From: Chthoniobacter flavus
Lineage (GTDB): Bacteria; Verrucomicrobiota; Verrucomicrobiia; Chthoniobacterales; Terrimicrobiaceae
Assembly: GCA_945860745.1 (NCBI GenBank)
Contig: CAMASH010000032.1
Span: forward strand, 1 to 36,865
Direction: 5' to 3'
Length of the DNA: 36,865 nucleotides
The stretch's first letter is position 1, and every line of letters starts with the position of its first letter. The position numbers and the translations under genes were made by a program. This document shows positions 8,345 through 16,887 of the stretch, in pieces. The notes beneath the pieces were generated by a model. The model saw only the letters and a list, made by a program, of their open reading frames with translations. It did not search any database and was not told where the DNA came from.

Positions 8345-9514
8345 ATGAACCCAATGCTTCCGACCATTCCCGATTTTGAATACACCGACCGCCTTGCGCG
8401 TGCCCGCAAATTGGCATCCGATGCCGGTTTGGACATTCTTCTGGTCAACAGCAACGAGGCCGACTTTGCCAACGTGCGATATTTTTCCGATTACTGGCCG
8501 ATTTTTGAGACTGCCGGGGTGGTCATTCCACCCGGGGGAGAAGCGTCGCTTTTGATTGGTCCGGAAAGTGAGACATTCGCCCGTGACCGCAGTAAGATCC
8601 CGGACATCCACAAAATGGTGGAATACCGGGAATCTGCCGACCCCGCGTATCCGGGGGTGGCTGTGAGCACGTTCCGGCAGGTCTTTGCCAGGGCGGGAGT
8701 GCCCTCCCCCAGGCGTATTGGCGTTGCCGGCTATCTTGTCACTACCGCGCCGGTTCTTGATGGTCTTCGCGAGGCGTTTCCGGATGCCGAAATCGTGCGC
8801 GCGGATTCTATCATGGTCACGTTGCGCTCGGTGAAGTCTCCAAACGAGATTGCCTGCCTGAAACGCGCCTTCGCAATTTCTGAAATCGCGATGGATCGCG
8901 CGATTGCAGCTTTGCAACCGGGTATGACGGAGCTGCAAATCGTGGGTATTGTACAGCAGGCAATTTACGAGCACGGTGCGGAATACGAGGGTATGCCGCA
9001 ATATGTCCTCTCCGGTCCGAATAGCCGCCATGCGATCAGCCGTCCGACCCACCGGGTCATCCAACCCGGGGAACTTGTCCAGCTCAACCTCTCTGCTCGA
9101 GTCTGCGGATATTCGTCCGGGGTTGGCGTGCCGGTTTGTGCTGGAAAAATGAGCCCGCCGATGCATGACCTCGTCACATTTGGACTCGAAGCCCACCGCA
9201 AGACCATCTCGTGGATGAGGGCCGGTGTGGTCGCCGCCGGGATCGCATGCAAGTACAAAAAATTCTTTGTTGATTCCGGGCGCGGTGAGAATTTTCTCTA
9301 CGGTCCCTGCCATGGGCTTGGCATGATCGAGGTCGAGCCTCCGTGGATGGAGGAAATATCCGACTATCCACTGCAGGAAAATATGACATTCCAGGCCGAC
9401 ACTTTTGTCTGTGGTCCGGAATACGGGCTGCGATGGGAAAACGGCCTGCGTATCACCTCCGACGGAGTCGAGATGTTCAGCGGAAAATATCAGGCTCCGG
9501 TGGAAATCGAATAA
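8345..9514 (+). CDS. M24 'pita-bread' family protein lacking canonical metal ligands (creatinase/aminopeptidase P-like)
   Basis: 389 residues with a creatinase-type N-terminal domain (about 1-165) and a pita-bread C-terminal domain. Metallo-members use Asp, Asp, His, Glu, Glu. Here the first Asp is Asn248 (VQLNLSARV), the second is Gly259 (GYSSGVGVP), and the first Glu is Asp352 (QADTFVCGPE). Only His323 (PCHGLG) and Glu365 (RWENGLRIT) remain. Creatinase also works without metal, so a metal-free hydrolase is possible and loss of activity is not certain. The stop is two bases before the creatininase-family start, so the genes are co-transcribed. It may hydrolyse a guanidino, urea-like or amide substrate; this is inference from family and neighbour. 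Confidence 0.85.
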   Translation: MNPMLPTIPDFEYTDRLARARKLASDAGLDILLVNSNEADFANVRYFSDYWPIFETAGVVIPPGGEASLLIGPESETFARDRSKIPDIHKMVEYRESADPAYPGVAVSTFRQVFARAGVPSPRRIGVAGYLVTTAPVLDGLREAFPDAEIVRADSIMVTLRSVKSPNEIACLKRAFAISEIAMDRAIAALQPGMTELQIVGIVQQAIYEHGAEYEGMPQYVLSGPNSRHAISRPTHRVIQPGELVQLNLSARVCGYSSGVGVPVCAGKMSPPMHDLVTFGLEAHRKTISWMRAGVVAAGIACKYKKFFVDSGRGENFLYGPCHGLGMIEVEPPWMEEISDYPLQENMTFQADTFVCGPEYGLRWENGLRITSDGVEMFSGKYQAPVEIE

Positions 9515-9516
9515 CT

Positions 9517-10269
9517 ATGCGCTACGAACTCATGCTTCCCGGCGCGATTCGTCGGGCTATCGCGCAGAATACACCGGTGGTTCTGCCGATCGGGGTTCTG
9601 GAATACCATGGCGAACACCTCGGTGTGGGGCTCGACACGCTTGTGGTCGTGCGCTGCCTGGAGCGCCTGGAGGGGGAGGGGTTGCCTATGGTGATTATGC
9701 CGCCATTTTATTACGGTGCGGGAAGTTATATTGTGGAAGGCCCAAAGGGGAACGGGACTGTTCAGGTTGATTCCGGCGTCCTCACGCCCTTCGCCAAGGA
9801 ACTTTTTGTTTCACTCCTTCGCATCGGTTTCCGCAATATTCACGGGTTCATTCACCACCAGAGCGAGAATTTCCTCCAGGGGATGCCCACGGATTTGGCC
9901 TTCCGCCTTGGGGCGCGCCAGGCGACCTTTGAAATCCTCGGGTGTGAGCGCGGGGAGGGCTGGTGGGGCAACGAGACGATGTCGGACTACTATGGCGGCC
10001 ACTCGGAGGGTGACAATCCTTTTAATTGGATTCGCGTCCATCCATTAATGGATGAGGCAATCATTTCTTCGTATGAGTTCGACCACGCGGGAATTGGCGA
10101 GACCAGCCTCCTTATGGCACTCGATCCAGACGGTGTGCAGATGGACAAATTCACGGATGAGCGGTGGTATTTGCGCGGGGCGGACAAAGCGACTCCTGTG
10201 CACGGCGAGGAGGCTGTCGGAAAAATCCTTGCCCGCCTTCGGCGAATTCTTGCCATGGAGGTGAAGTGA
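9517..10269 (+). CDS. Creatininase-family amidohydrolase
   Basis: A 250-residue protein; the family includes creatininase and related metal-dependent cyclic amide hydrolases. Glu29, His31 and Asp40 in VLEYHGEHLGVGLDT keep the spacing of creatininase's metal ligands. DHAGIGETSLLMALDP matches the family's HAGxxETS motif. The usual NGHxxN motif is replaced by HHQSEN (residues 113-118), so one metal His may be lost or replaced by a neighbour, while Glu117 is kept. The ATG at 9517 follows the M24 stop by two bases, and the stop overlaps the next start (GTGA). Creatinine itself is only one of many possible substrates. Confidence 0.87.
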   Translation: MRYELMLPGAIRRAIAQNTPVVLPIGVLEYHGEHLGVGLDTLVVVRCLERLEGEGLPMVIMPPFYYGAGSYIVEGPKGNGTVQVDSGVLTPFAKELFVSLLRIGFRNIHGFIHHQSENFLQGMPTDLAFRLGARQATFEILGCERGEGWWGNETMSDYYGGHSEGDNPFNWIRVHPLMDEAIISSYEFDHAGIGETSLLMALDPDGVQMDKFTDERWYLRGADKATPVHGEEAVGKILARLRRILAMEVK

Positions 10270-10622
10270 GCGGCCACAAGGTCTGGTTTTTTCCTGATGG
10301 AGACCTGCCGCCGCGAGGCGATGCTGAGCCTCACGGACACGAATCGCTCATCCTGCTCAACCCCGGAGAATCCGATGCTCAAGTCCGGCTCACGGTTTAT
10401 TTCACTGACGCGGAACCGGTCACTTTGGAAGCGGGAACGGTCGGTGCGCGGCGGGTGCGATGCATCCGTACGGATGAGCCCGTCGCGGGCTACTCGATTC
10501 CTCTTGGTCAATACGCGTTGAAGGTCGAATCCACCAACCCGCTCATCTGCCAGATCGGGCGGATGGATGTTCGCCAGCCGAACCTGGCCTACTACACTGT
10601 CATGGGTTTTCCGGCGGTTTGA
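10266..10622 (+). CDS. ASRT-family small-molecule binding protein (sensory rhodopsin transducer-like, PF07100)
   Basis: A 118-residue beta-sandwich protein starting at a GTG coupled to the creatininase stop. KVWFFPDGDLPP, then HESLILLNPGESDAQVRLTVYFTDAEP, then LICQIGRMDVRQPNLAYYTVMGFP follow the layout of the Anabaena sensory rhodopsin transducer family, including the conserved ESL.ILNP and the RxDxRQ..LAxxT motif. No rhodopsin is in the window. Comparative-genomic work on the family proposed a ligand-binding role in sugar metabolism, and the Thermotoga homolog is known from structural genomics. Here it likely binds the substrate or product of the operon as a sensor or carrier. It has no signal peptide. 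Confidence 0.82.
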   Translation: MSGHKVWFFPDGDLPPRGDAEPHGHESLILLNPGESDAQVRLTVYFTDAEPVTLEAGTVGARRVRCIRTDEPVAGYSIPLGQYALKVESTNPLICQIGRMDVRQPNLAYYTVMGFPAV

Positions 10623-10727
10623 AAATCCATGCTGCATCCGCATGATCGACGCATGCCAATCCACCTCGCATCTGTCGAAGTCCGTGGGCTGATTTCGAGT
10701 CCGACGAAGCGCTCAAGGAATTTCCAA

Positions 10728-11261
10728 CTAACCGGATTCCGGGCCGGGCGCGATCTTCTTTTCCCAGCGGAGGAATCCAGCGAGTTGTGAGACGAGGATG
10801 GTGACTTCGGTCACCATGCCCGGCCAGGAGCCGCAGGAAAGGTTGTAGATGAACCAGAGCGGCGGTGGGATCATGGCAATTAGGCGGAGGGATTTTGTAC
10901 GCATCTGCCAGAATGCAGCGGTGCTGATAAGCATGGCGGCCAGGGGCAGGATTGAGCGTGGACCATCCCACGCAGCAGCGGCACCGGTTGTGAATAGGAT
11001 TCCAAAGACCCATGGCCACATCCCCCAACCTGCCCAGTGAGAACGACCGCGGTGAAAAAACACCGCCTGGCGCACCGCCCCGATGAGGTTCATGGCCATG
11101 CCGGTTCCTGCCTCAAGGAGCAGGAAATGCACGGTCCAGCAGAGCGCGCTTGCAACTTGCCACGCGAGGATGCCGCTCCGAGCGCGGCAAAGATAGGAGC
11201 CGACTTCCAGAAGCGTGGCAACGATGCCGATGCCTGTCGCAATCCAGAACATCACTTCCAA
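10728..11261 (-). CDS. YgjV-family inner membrane protein
   Basis: A 177-residue hydrophobic protein with about five membrane helices. The pattern PLAAMLISTAAFWQMRTKSLR, then WFIYNLSCGSWPGMVTEV, resembles the YgjV/Imp-YgjV family (PF10688), where a conserved GS..G/E..E motif follows the WxxHN helix. Function is unknown. It is convergent with the ASRT gene, with a 105-bp gap, and follows the AraC gene in the same direction with 144 bp between. It might be read together with the regulator. Confidence 0.7.
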   Translation of the reverse strand: MEVMFWIATGIGIVATLLEVGSYLCRARSGILAWQVASALCWTVHFLLLEAGTGMAMNLIGAVRQAVFFHRGRSHWAGWGMWPWVFGILFTTGAAAAWDGPRSILPLAAMLISTAAFWQMRTKSLRLIAMIPPPLWFIYNLSCGSWPGMVTEVTILVSQLAGFLRWEKKIAPGPESG

Positions 11262-11405
11262 TGCGATTTCATCTTTGTGTCACATGTAGCCGCATTCTGG
11301 CATCCAGCCCGCTGCGGGTTGTAAAAAATCCCTGTATTCAGAGGCCTATTCTGCTCCCGCATGCAACGTATGTAAACGGGCACAATCGTGGCAATGTCCA
11401 CTTTG

Positions 11406-12185
11406 TTAAAAACCTCCGGATTTGCCCCGTCGGAGCAGTGTGGGCGCCATGCCTCGCAGTTGCTTGAATTGTTTCGAGAAATGGAAGACATCGCTATAGC
11501 CCAGAGCTTCCGCAATGGCCCCGATGGGAAGATCCGTTTCCTTCAACAAATGCTCCGCTCGCTCGGCCCGGGCCCGGATCCAGAACTCCACGGGACTGCT
11601 GCCGAACTGTTCCTTGAATTTTCTCGAAAAGTAGGCGGACGATAATCCGCATGTTTTGCTCAACCGTTCAACCGATCCAACTTCTCCGGGCGCGGATCGG
11701 ATCGAGTCTGCGACAGAATTCAGTCGATCTCCCAACGAACTATCGGCAGAATTACGATCATCTGCAAAAAGCGCCAGGAGATCCAGAGCGGCCAAGCGAC
11801 AGCGTACAAGTGCCAGGCGGTCATTGCGGGTGTTTGCAAAACGCATGGCTTGTCGGGCATAAAATTCCAATTCACCCAGGTTTCTCACCTGTCTGCGAAG
11901 GGGCAGCCTTCGCAGGTCGAACGGGAACTCCGTGCCCGGCATAAAGTGAAACGCGATCACGCTCAGGGGGAAGGTGGAATCGTGGGTTGCGTGAATCACA
12001 TCGCCCGGCCTTAAAACGAATGTCACTCCCGCTTTCAGAGTAAACCGGTTTCCGTTGCAACGGAGCTCTCCCCTCCCTTGCAGCACCGCCCAGAAATCGT
12101 AAACGGCAAATGGAATGGGACTCCACCGCCACCCGGCCTCGCAGTGATGAATCTGGGGCAGCTGACTCAAGATGATTTCACGCAT
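11406..12185 (-). CDS. AraC-family transcriptional regulator
   Basis: A 259-residue regulator with an N-terminal cupin ligand-binding domain (residues 1-130, with WAVLQGRGELRCNG and FVLRPGDVIHATHDS) and a C-terminal double helix-turn-helix. The HTH segments are VERLSKTCGLSSAYFSRKFKEQ and IAEALGYSDVFHFSKQFKQL, the latter being the classic AraC recognition signature. The frame runs back to 12242, but the ATG at 12185 starts just before the cupin fold, while the extra 19 residues are hydrophobic and unlike the family. It is divergent from the dioxygenase gene, and an inverted repeat lies between them. It probably controls the dioxygenase and itself. Confidence 0.9.
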   Translation of the reverse strand: MREIILSQLPQIHHCEAGWRWSPIPFAVYDFWAVLQGRGELRCNGNRFTLKAGVTFVLRPGDVIHATHDSTFPLSVIAFHFMPGTEFPFDLRRLPLRRQVRNLGELEFYARQAMRFANTRNDRLALVRCRLAALDLLALFADDRNSADSSLGDRLNSVADSIRSAPGEVGSVERLSKTCGLSSAYFSRKFKEQFGSSPVEFWIRARAERAEHLLKETDLPIGAIAEALGYSDVFHFSKQFKQLRGMAPTLLRRGKSGGF

Positions 12186-12211
12186 AACCGCAACGACAAG
12201 TGATAACACAG

Positions 12212-12268
12212 AAATATACAAAAGAATAAAAAAGCTGACCATGGAGTTTTATAACAACCTGTATATTT
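12212..12268. promoter_or_regulatory. Inverted repeat between araC-like and dioxygenase genes
   Basis: AAATATACA at 12212-12220 and its exact reverse complement TGTATATTT at 12260-12268 frame the centre of the 90-bp divergent space. Extending outwards, CAgAAATATACAa versus CAaAAATATACAg matches at 11 of 13 bases. Centre spacing is 48 bp, compatible with looping or two separate half-sites. One copy ends seven bases before the dioxygenase GTG. AraC-family binding is inferred from position. Confidence 0.5.
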
Positions 12269-12275
12269 TTGACGC

Positions 12276-13157
12276 GTGAAAACTCAATTTACCAGTTCCT
12301 CTGTTCCATTTTCCGGCGAGATCACCGAAGCGGACCGCGCCAGGTTTGAAGAGAAAGGATATCTTGCTTTCGAGCAGATCTTATCAAATTCCGAAGTCGC
12401 TGAGGCCACCGCTGCTTTGACCGAACTCGTCCATGCCAATGCCTTTGTCGAAGGCCGTTCCATCTACATCCCACCGTTTGCGAATGGACGTGCCAAATTC
12501 AAAAGTCCACGCAGTCCGTTCTTTATTGAGATGGAGCCGGGGTATGAACCGTCGCCCGAGCGAATGGAGGAACTCGAGCTGAAGGTGCGAAAATTCATGT
12601 TGTTCGCAGACGAGCACCCCGTGTTCCAGAGCATGGTCCAAGGACATCCCCGGATAGGGAAAGTGGTTGATGCCTTGCTTGGACCAGGCGCTAAAATGTT
12701 CCAGTCAATGGCCTTGGTGAAACCGCCATTTATCGGCATCGAAAAACCATGGCACCAGGACAATGCCTATTTTTCCATGACCCCTCTCGACGCCATCGTC
12801 GGCGTATGGATCGCGCTTGATCCCGCTACGGACAGCAATGGCTGCATGCATGTGATCGAAGGGGGCCATAAGAAGGGTCCGTTGAAACACCGCCACACCT
12901 TCGACTGCGAAGTCGAGGAGGGCCGACTCCACCCGGAAGACGCCGTGCCGGTCGAACTGGCACCGGGTGGTGCAATGTTTTTCTACGGTATGCTGCCACA
13001 TCAAACCCCGCCAAACAACAGCCCCGACCGCCGGCGTGCTTTACAGTTTCACTACCACGCCGCGCACGCCCGCACCAATGATCGGGAGATTTACGACACC
13101 ATTTTTGCGGAGGCCGACGGTACCCCCGCCTCATGCGCTGCATCGCGTCCGGCCTAG
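12276..13157 (+). CDS. Phytanoyl-CoA dioxygenase-like Fe(II)/2-oxoglutarate oxygenase
   Basis: A 293-residue protein with the double-stranded beta-helix of the PhyH family. Iron ligands are His160 and Asp162 (KPWHQDNAYF) and His242 (LPHQTPPNNS); the Arg in the following DRRRALQFHYH contacts 2-oxoglutarate. Such enzymes hydroxylate or demethylate small molecules, and bacterial members act in ectoine, mitomycin and phosphonate pathways. It starts at GTG 12276, and no good Shine-Dalgarno is visible. Its regulation by the divergent AraC gene is likely. The last residues (ADGTPASCAASRPA) end normally for the family. The substrate is unknown. Confidence 0.87.
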   Translation: MKTQFTSSSVPFSGEITEADRARFEEKGYLAFEQILSNSEVAEATAALTELVHANAFVEGRSIYIPPFANGRAKFKSPRSPFFIEMEPGYEPSPERMEELELKVRKFMLFADEHPVFQSMVQGHPRIGKVVDALLGPGAKMFQSMALVKPPFIGIEKPWHQDNAYFSMTPLDAIVGVWIALDPATDSNGCMHVIEGGHKKGPLKHRHTFDCEVEEGRLHPEDAVPVELAPGGAMFFYGMLPHQTPPNNSPDRRRALQFHYHAAHARTNDREIYDTIFAEADGTPASCAASRPA

Positions 13158-13215
13158 GATGTTTCTGTGTTCCCTTGACACAACCCAATGTCCCGGAGCA
13201 GGAATTGTGACTCTC

Positions 13216-14397
13216 TCAGACACTCGTCGGGATATCTCTTCCGGTATCAACCATCTTGCGCTCCGAATCCAGCTGAGTAGACACTTTTGGTGATAACTCC
13301 GCTGCGGTGCGCAGATATTCAAGATAGTTCGCCCGGTAAGTGTCAATGCAGGGAGAGTTAAATGGTGTGCATGTTGGCGACATAATGTAACCCGTTCTGC
13401 CTGCTGCGGTTTCAAGCAGATATTCCACCCACCTGCTCATCTCGCCTCCTGACATTCTGTACATCTCCTGATCCTGAATATGTCCCATCAGAGAGATGCG
13501 GCCGACCGCCTTCTCCATGAGTTCATCCAGCGAGATGTTGCCCTGCTCGGGTGGCTCAATCGGCTCCAGAAGGTCGGCTCCGATCTTGAGGACTTCGGGG
13601 AAGACTTCCCGAACCCTGCCGTGACAGTGGATTGCGGCTAGGAAGCCATGCTGGTGGATGAGATCGACAATCTTTCTGAGGTATGGGGTCACAAGACGGC
13701 CAAACATTGCCGGAGATACCATCGGTGGCGTGCAAACTTCGGGGCCGGAGGTGTGAAGAATCACATTCATGCCGCTGCACGCCTCTCATAGAAGTCTAAC
13801 GTTCTCCAGGCTGCGCTCGAAACTCCATGCTATCAGGCGCTCCAACGATTCTGGATCTTCGGCACATCGAATGCAAAAATCTTCAAAATCCATGACGCCA
13901 GCTGAGGCAAACATAGGATCAGAGAATGGAACGAAAACCACACCTCCCTCACCAATCGCCTCATATACCTGTCGAATCCTCTTGGCGTTCACGGTTGGTG
14001 GATTGTAGGGAAGCGACATGTAGTTGACGAGGTCTTCGTCCGTGCTGACGTAGTGTTTTACGACCATAGCCGGCTGCCCATTTGGGATTCGCTTTTCACT
14101 CAAAAGGTCGCCGGCCGGCCCATGTATGACCGAGCGCAAAGTGGTTCCACCCGAGTCCCTCTCTTCCCGCGTCTCCACCAAACCGTGAAAGTGCCCCGAC
14201 AGGCCGGGGCCTTCGTCGATGGCGGATACTTTCACCGTGATCCCGGAGCTTGTGCGAATCTGATCCAGTATTTCCGTGTAAGAGGGATCAGCCGAGTGGG
14301 AAGTCGGCAGATACGGGTGAATGTTGTATGTGGTGTGCGGAACAAAGTCCACCGGCTGACGGCGTATAGCGGCGAGCATTCTTTGTTTGCGTGTCAT
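13216..14397 (-). pseudogene. UROD-like (uroporphyrinogen decarboxylase family) protein interrupted by one in-frame TGA
   Basis: The two minus-strand frames 14397-13786 and 13770-13216 lie in the same reading frame. Across the joint the codons read LENVRLL-stop-EACSGMNVILHTSGPEV, and the stop is a TGA at plus-strand 13786-13788. Both sides match the UROD/MtaA-type methyltransferase barrel: MTRKQRMLAAIRR at the start, DPMFASAGVMDFEDF in the middle, and HTSGPEVCTPP, then AIHCHGRVREVFPEVLKIGADLLEPIEPP later. The total is 392 codons, the usual length. A single base change from CGA, GGA, TGG or TGC would create the stop. Selenocysteine is possible but no SECIS-type structure was found. In this family cobalamin or zinc methyl transfer is typical. 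As it stands it is a pseudogene or a sequencing error. Confidence 0.82.
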
Positions 14398-14466
14398 TGC
14401 TTCATGATTTCAAGCGCGGTATGGGGAAATGACTTGAGATCTATTGCCGGAGGTTCGGCCACTTTA

Positions 14467-14489
14467 TCATGTTTTCAGAGAAAACATGA
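14467..14489. promoter_or_regulatory. Perfect 10-bp hairpin in the intergenic region of the minus-strand run
   Basis: TCATGTTTTC-aga-GAAAACATGA is a perfect 10-bp palindrome with a 3-bp centre, 22 bases downstream of the glycosidase-like stop and about 70 bases before the UROD-like start. There is no T-run after it on the minus strand, so a rho-independent terminator is not supported. It could be an operator, or an mRNA-processing hairpin. Confidence 0.4.
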
Positions 14490-14510
14490 GGCTCCTTTAT
14501 TAGGCAAGGG

Positions 14511-16736
14511 TCATGGACAGGGACCCTCCGGGCAGAAACGGGTTTTAAGAAATTCGCAATTGATGATTTTCTCCATCAAATCATTAGCTGTGTAGAAATA
14601 GTGGCATGTGGGCTCGTAACCAATGCGTGAGTCTATCCGGACCAGCACAAGAAGCCTCCGGGCCACTGAGATTTCCTCGTCCAATATCCGGCGCATCTCC
14701 ACGCTTCGGGGACCGGCAGGCCGATCACGTTCTCGCACAAATGCGACTTGAAGTGCAACACTGCGATAATGGCAATAAATAGCGGTTGCGATCCGGAGCA
14801 ATTCAGAAAATTGCGGTGTTGCGCAGGTTCCAGAATTTTGAATGGCTTCGAGAACCAAGACGCCGTCATTCCATTTGGATGCAAGTTTTTCAAATTGAGT
14901 CTGAAACACATCTTCCGAATACTGCGCCCGCCACCCTTTGAGGTCATCATAGCAAAATCCAAGCATTGTTGCCTTGTATCCCGTGGGTTTTTCGAAAAGC
15001 AAATTGGCAGGCCCGAAGGTTTGAGGAGCCATGTAGAGGACTTGATTGCTTGAGGGGAATTCTGCCAGAGCCTGCCCAAACAGCTTCCAGGCACATTCGA
15101 TCTTCGGAGCTGAGCCAACGTCACCGATCCGCTCGGCCATATCCTTTGCGGATGAGCCAAGCAATCCAAGATTTCCGCCCAAGTACGCTCCGAGCGTCCA
15201 ACTGAGCATGACCCCATCGACCCCTTCCTGCTGCAACCCCTTGAGATGCTTCTCCACAAGGTCCACTGCGGGAATATAGGGAACTGCCGCACATTCCCAG
15301 GTGGAATTAATCTGAATCTTTCCAATGGTTTTCAAGCCGCGCTCCCGCGCTTTCGCCCAAACCATACGAGCCGTCGGACCGGGCCCGGGATGCGCGATGT
15401 AGTATTCATTAAGAACTTCAGGAACACCTCCCACCATGACCGGAATCCCCAGTTCACTCACGCACATTACATCCACGTTTTCCGGCAAACCGGCGACAGC
15501 TCTGGCTGCCCAATCGGCTCTCCAACCCCATGTCCATGTAATCACCCTGGCATCTGGATCGGCTGCATGAATTCCGGCCTCGATTTCGCAATTGACTTCG
15601 GCGATCACCTCCGCGATGTCACGCGCCTCACACCGGGCGCAGTGCCTGCCCCAGGCTTCCCCGATTCCCTTGGAATAGCAGTTTGTCAAATTTTCGGACA
15701 TCGTGATCGTGAACGCGCCGCCGAGTCCAGGTGCCTGTTCAAAAACATGGGTGCAGGCCTTGCGGAGAAAGGATCTTACCGCAGGGAGGGACGTGCACAG
15801 GGCGCTACATCCATCGGCCTCGAGATCGACACCTTTCAGGTCCGGGTGCTCATCAAAGAATTGTGTAGGCAAACAGCGCGGTTCGTTCAGGTAGAGGAAG
15901 ACCTTGATACCATGGTGAGAAGCCCTGCGAATCAATCGCCGGAGACCTTCGAGGCGCTCTTCCCAGCCTACGGACAATTCGACCGCACGGTCCCAGGGGA
16001 ATAGCTTGTACAGGATCGCCTGGAACCAGATGGCGTTGATTCCCCAGGAAGCCATAGCTTCAAGTTCCTCGTCCTGACAGGACCGTCCGGAAGCATCAAG
16101 AAGAGGATCCCCATAGAGGGTATCTGATGGATAGGCCAGGCGCAAATCAAATGGCACATCCCTTGCTTCCAAAGGAGAACGATTCGTGTGGTCGAGGAAC
16201 GCGAAGGCCGACTCCCAGGGGCCTTGCGAATCAAAGAGAAGATGGCGGTCAACGATCTGATGCAGTGTCCGTGTTTGCAATCGCTGTATTTCGGTAAGCG
16301 GTTGGAAACCGACGGTCTTACAAGCGGGCTTTTGGAATCCCATCTTGTGCCACAAAAAGTCGTCTTCCTTGAGTGCATCGTAGAGTTGCTCTGAGGTCCA
16401 GTCGAGCAGTTCCAACAGTTGCTCATAAGCCAACAAATGCCAGTTCCGCCGAATCAATGTCATGTAACCACGCTCTCCCCACAAGGGATCCGCCACGGCA
16501 TCGGCCTCCCTGAGTCCGAGTTCACAACCTGCTTTCAAAACTTCATCGGGTGGGCAGCGCAAAACTTTTGCAAGACGATCAATGGGGACAAGACCCCAAT
16601 TCCGCCACAAGAGGGTCTGGTGTTCGGTCGGAAAGTGGGGGGATGTGACCGGTGGATTTGATTCTCCCATGGGTAGCACAGTTTTGGTTTTTGTTTTCAT
16701 ATCTGTTCGCATGGTCGCCCGGTGATCAAACCCCAT
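14511..16736 (-). CDS. Glycoside-hydrolase-like TIM-barrel protein, family unassigned
   Basis: 741 residues with no signal peptide, so probably cytoplasmic. A start at 16700 (MKTKTK) is possible. Residues 41-76 and 93-128 are two copies of a 35-residue helical repeat: TLLWRNWGLVPIDRLAKVLR and TLIRRNWHLLAYEQLLELLD. The central part has barrel features: WGINAIWFQAILYK, GIKVFLYLNEPRCLP, FTITMSENLTNC, ITWTWGW and YYIAHPGPGP. Its end DSRIGYEPTCHYFYTANDLMEK is reminiscent of tails in Planctomycetes and Verrucomicrobia glycosidases. The Glu in MSEN is a candidate acid. I do not recognise the GH family. It is in the long minus-strand run of the island. Confidence 0.6.
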   Translation of the reverse strand: MGFDHRATMRTDMKTKTKTVLPMGESNPPVTSPHFPTEHQTLLWRNWGLVPIDRLAKVLRCPPDEVLKAGCELGLREADAVADPLWGERGYMTLIRRNWHLLAYEQLLELLDWTSEQLYDALKEDDFLWHKMGFQKPACKTVGFQPLTEIQRLQTRTLHQIVDRHLLFDSQGPWESAFAFLDHTNRSPLEARDVPFDLRLAYPSDTLYGDPLLDASGRSCQDEELEAMASWGINAIWFQAILYKLFPWDRAVELSVGWEERLEGLRRLIRRASHHGIKVFLYLNEPRCLPTQFFDEHPDLKGVDLEADGCSALCTSLPAVRSFLRKACTHVFEQAPGLGGAFTITMSENLTNCYSKGIGEAWGRHCARCEARDIAEVIAEVNCEIEAGIHAADPDARVITWTWGWRADWAARAVAGLPENVDVMCVSELGIPVMVGGVPEVLNEYYIAHPGPGPTARMVWAKARERGLKTIGKIQINSTWECAAVPYIPAVDLVEKHLKGLQQEGVDGVMLSWTLGAYLGGNLGLLGSSAKDMAERIGDVGSAPKIECAWKLFGQALAEFPSSNQVLYMAPQTFGPANLLFEKPTGYKATMLGFCYDDLKGWRAQYSEDVFQTQFEKLASKWNDGVLVLEAIQNSGTCATPQFSELLRIATAIYCHYRSVALQVAFVRERDRPAGPRSVEMRRILDEEISVARRLLVLVRIDSRIGYEPTCHYFYTANDLMEKIINCEFLKTRFCPEGPCP

Positions 16737-16887
16737 GGTTCAATTTTCAACCGGCTTCACCAAATGAACGCATCAATCGCATTTATTGGTGAGTGTTTCG
16801 TTAATCCCGAAGGAATAAAGATTGATGATTTAATCCGGATTCGGGTGGTTTGAGGTTGATACATTTTGATTCTCCAGGACGGGTGTC

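Noticed and set aside
10266-10622. A sensory rhodopsin phototransduction system
   Set aside because: The ASRT family is common without rhodopsins, and no rhodopsin gene lies in the window.
13740-13800. Selenocysteine recoding at the TGA
   Set aside because: Only a tiny GUGC/GCAU-type pairing follows the codon; no SECIS-like structure, and other genes here use TGA as stop.
13216-14397. Two separate UROD-like genes
   Set aside because: The frames are contiguous with only a TGA between and together make one family-length protein.
16866-16887. AGGAC-gggt-GTCCT hairpin as a terminator
   Set aside because: A 5-bp stem with no T-run on either strand; too weak.
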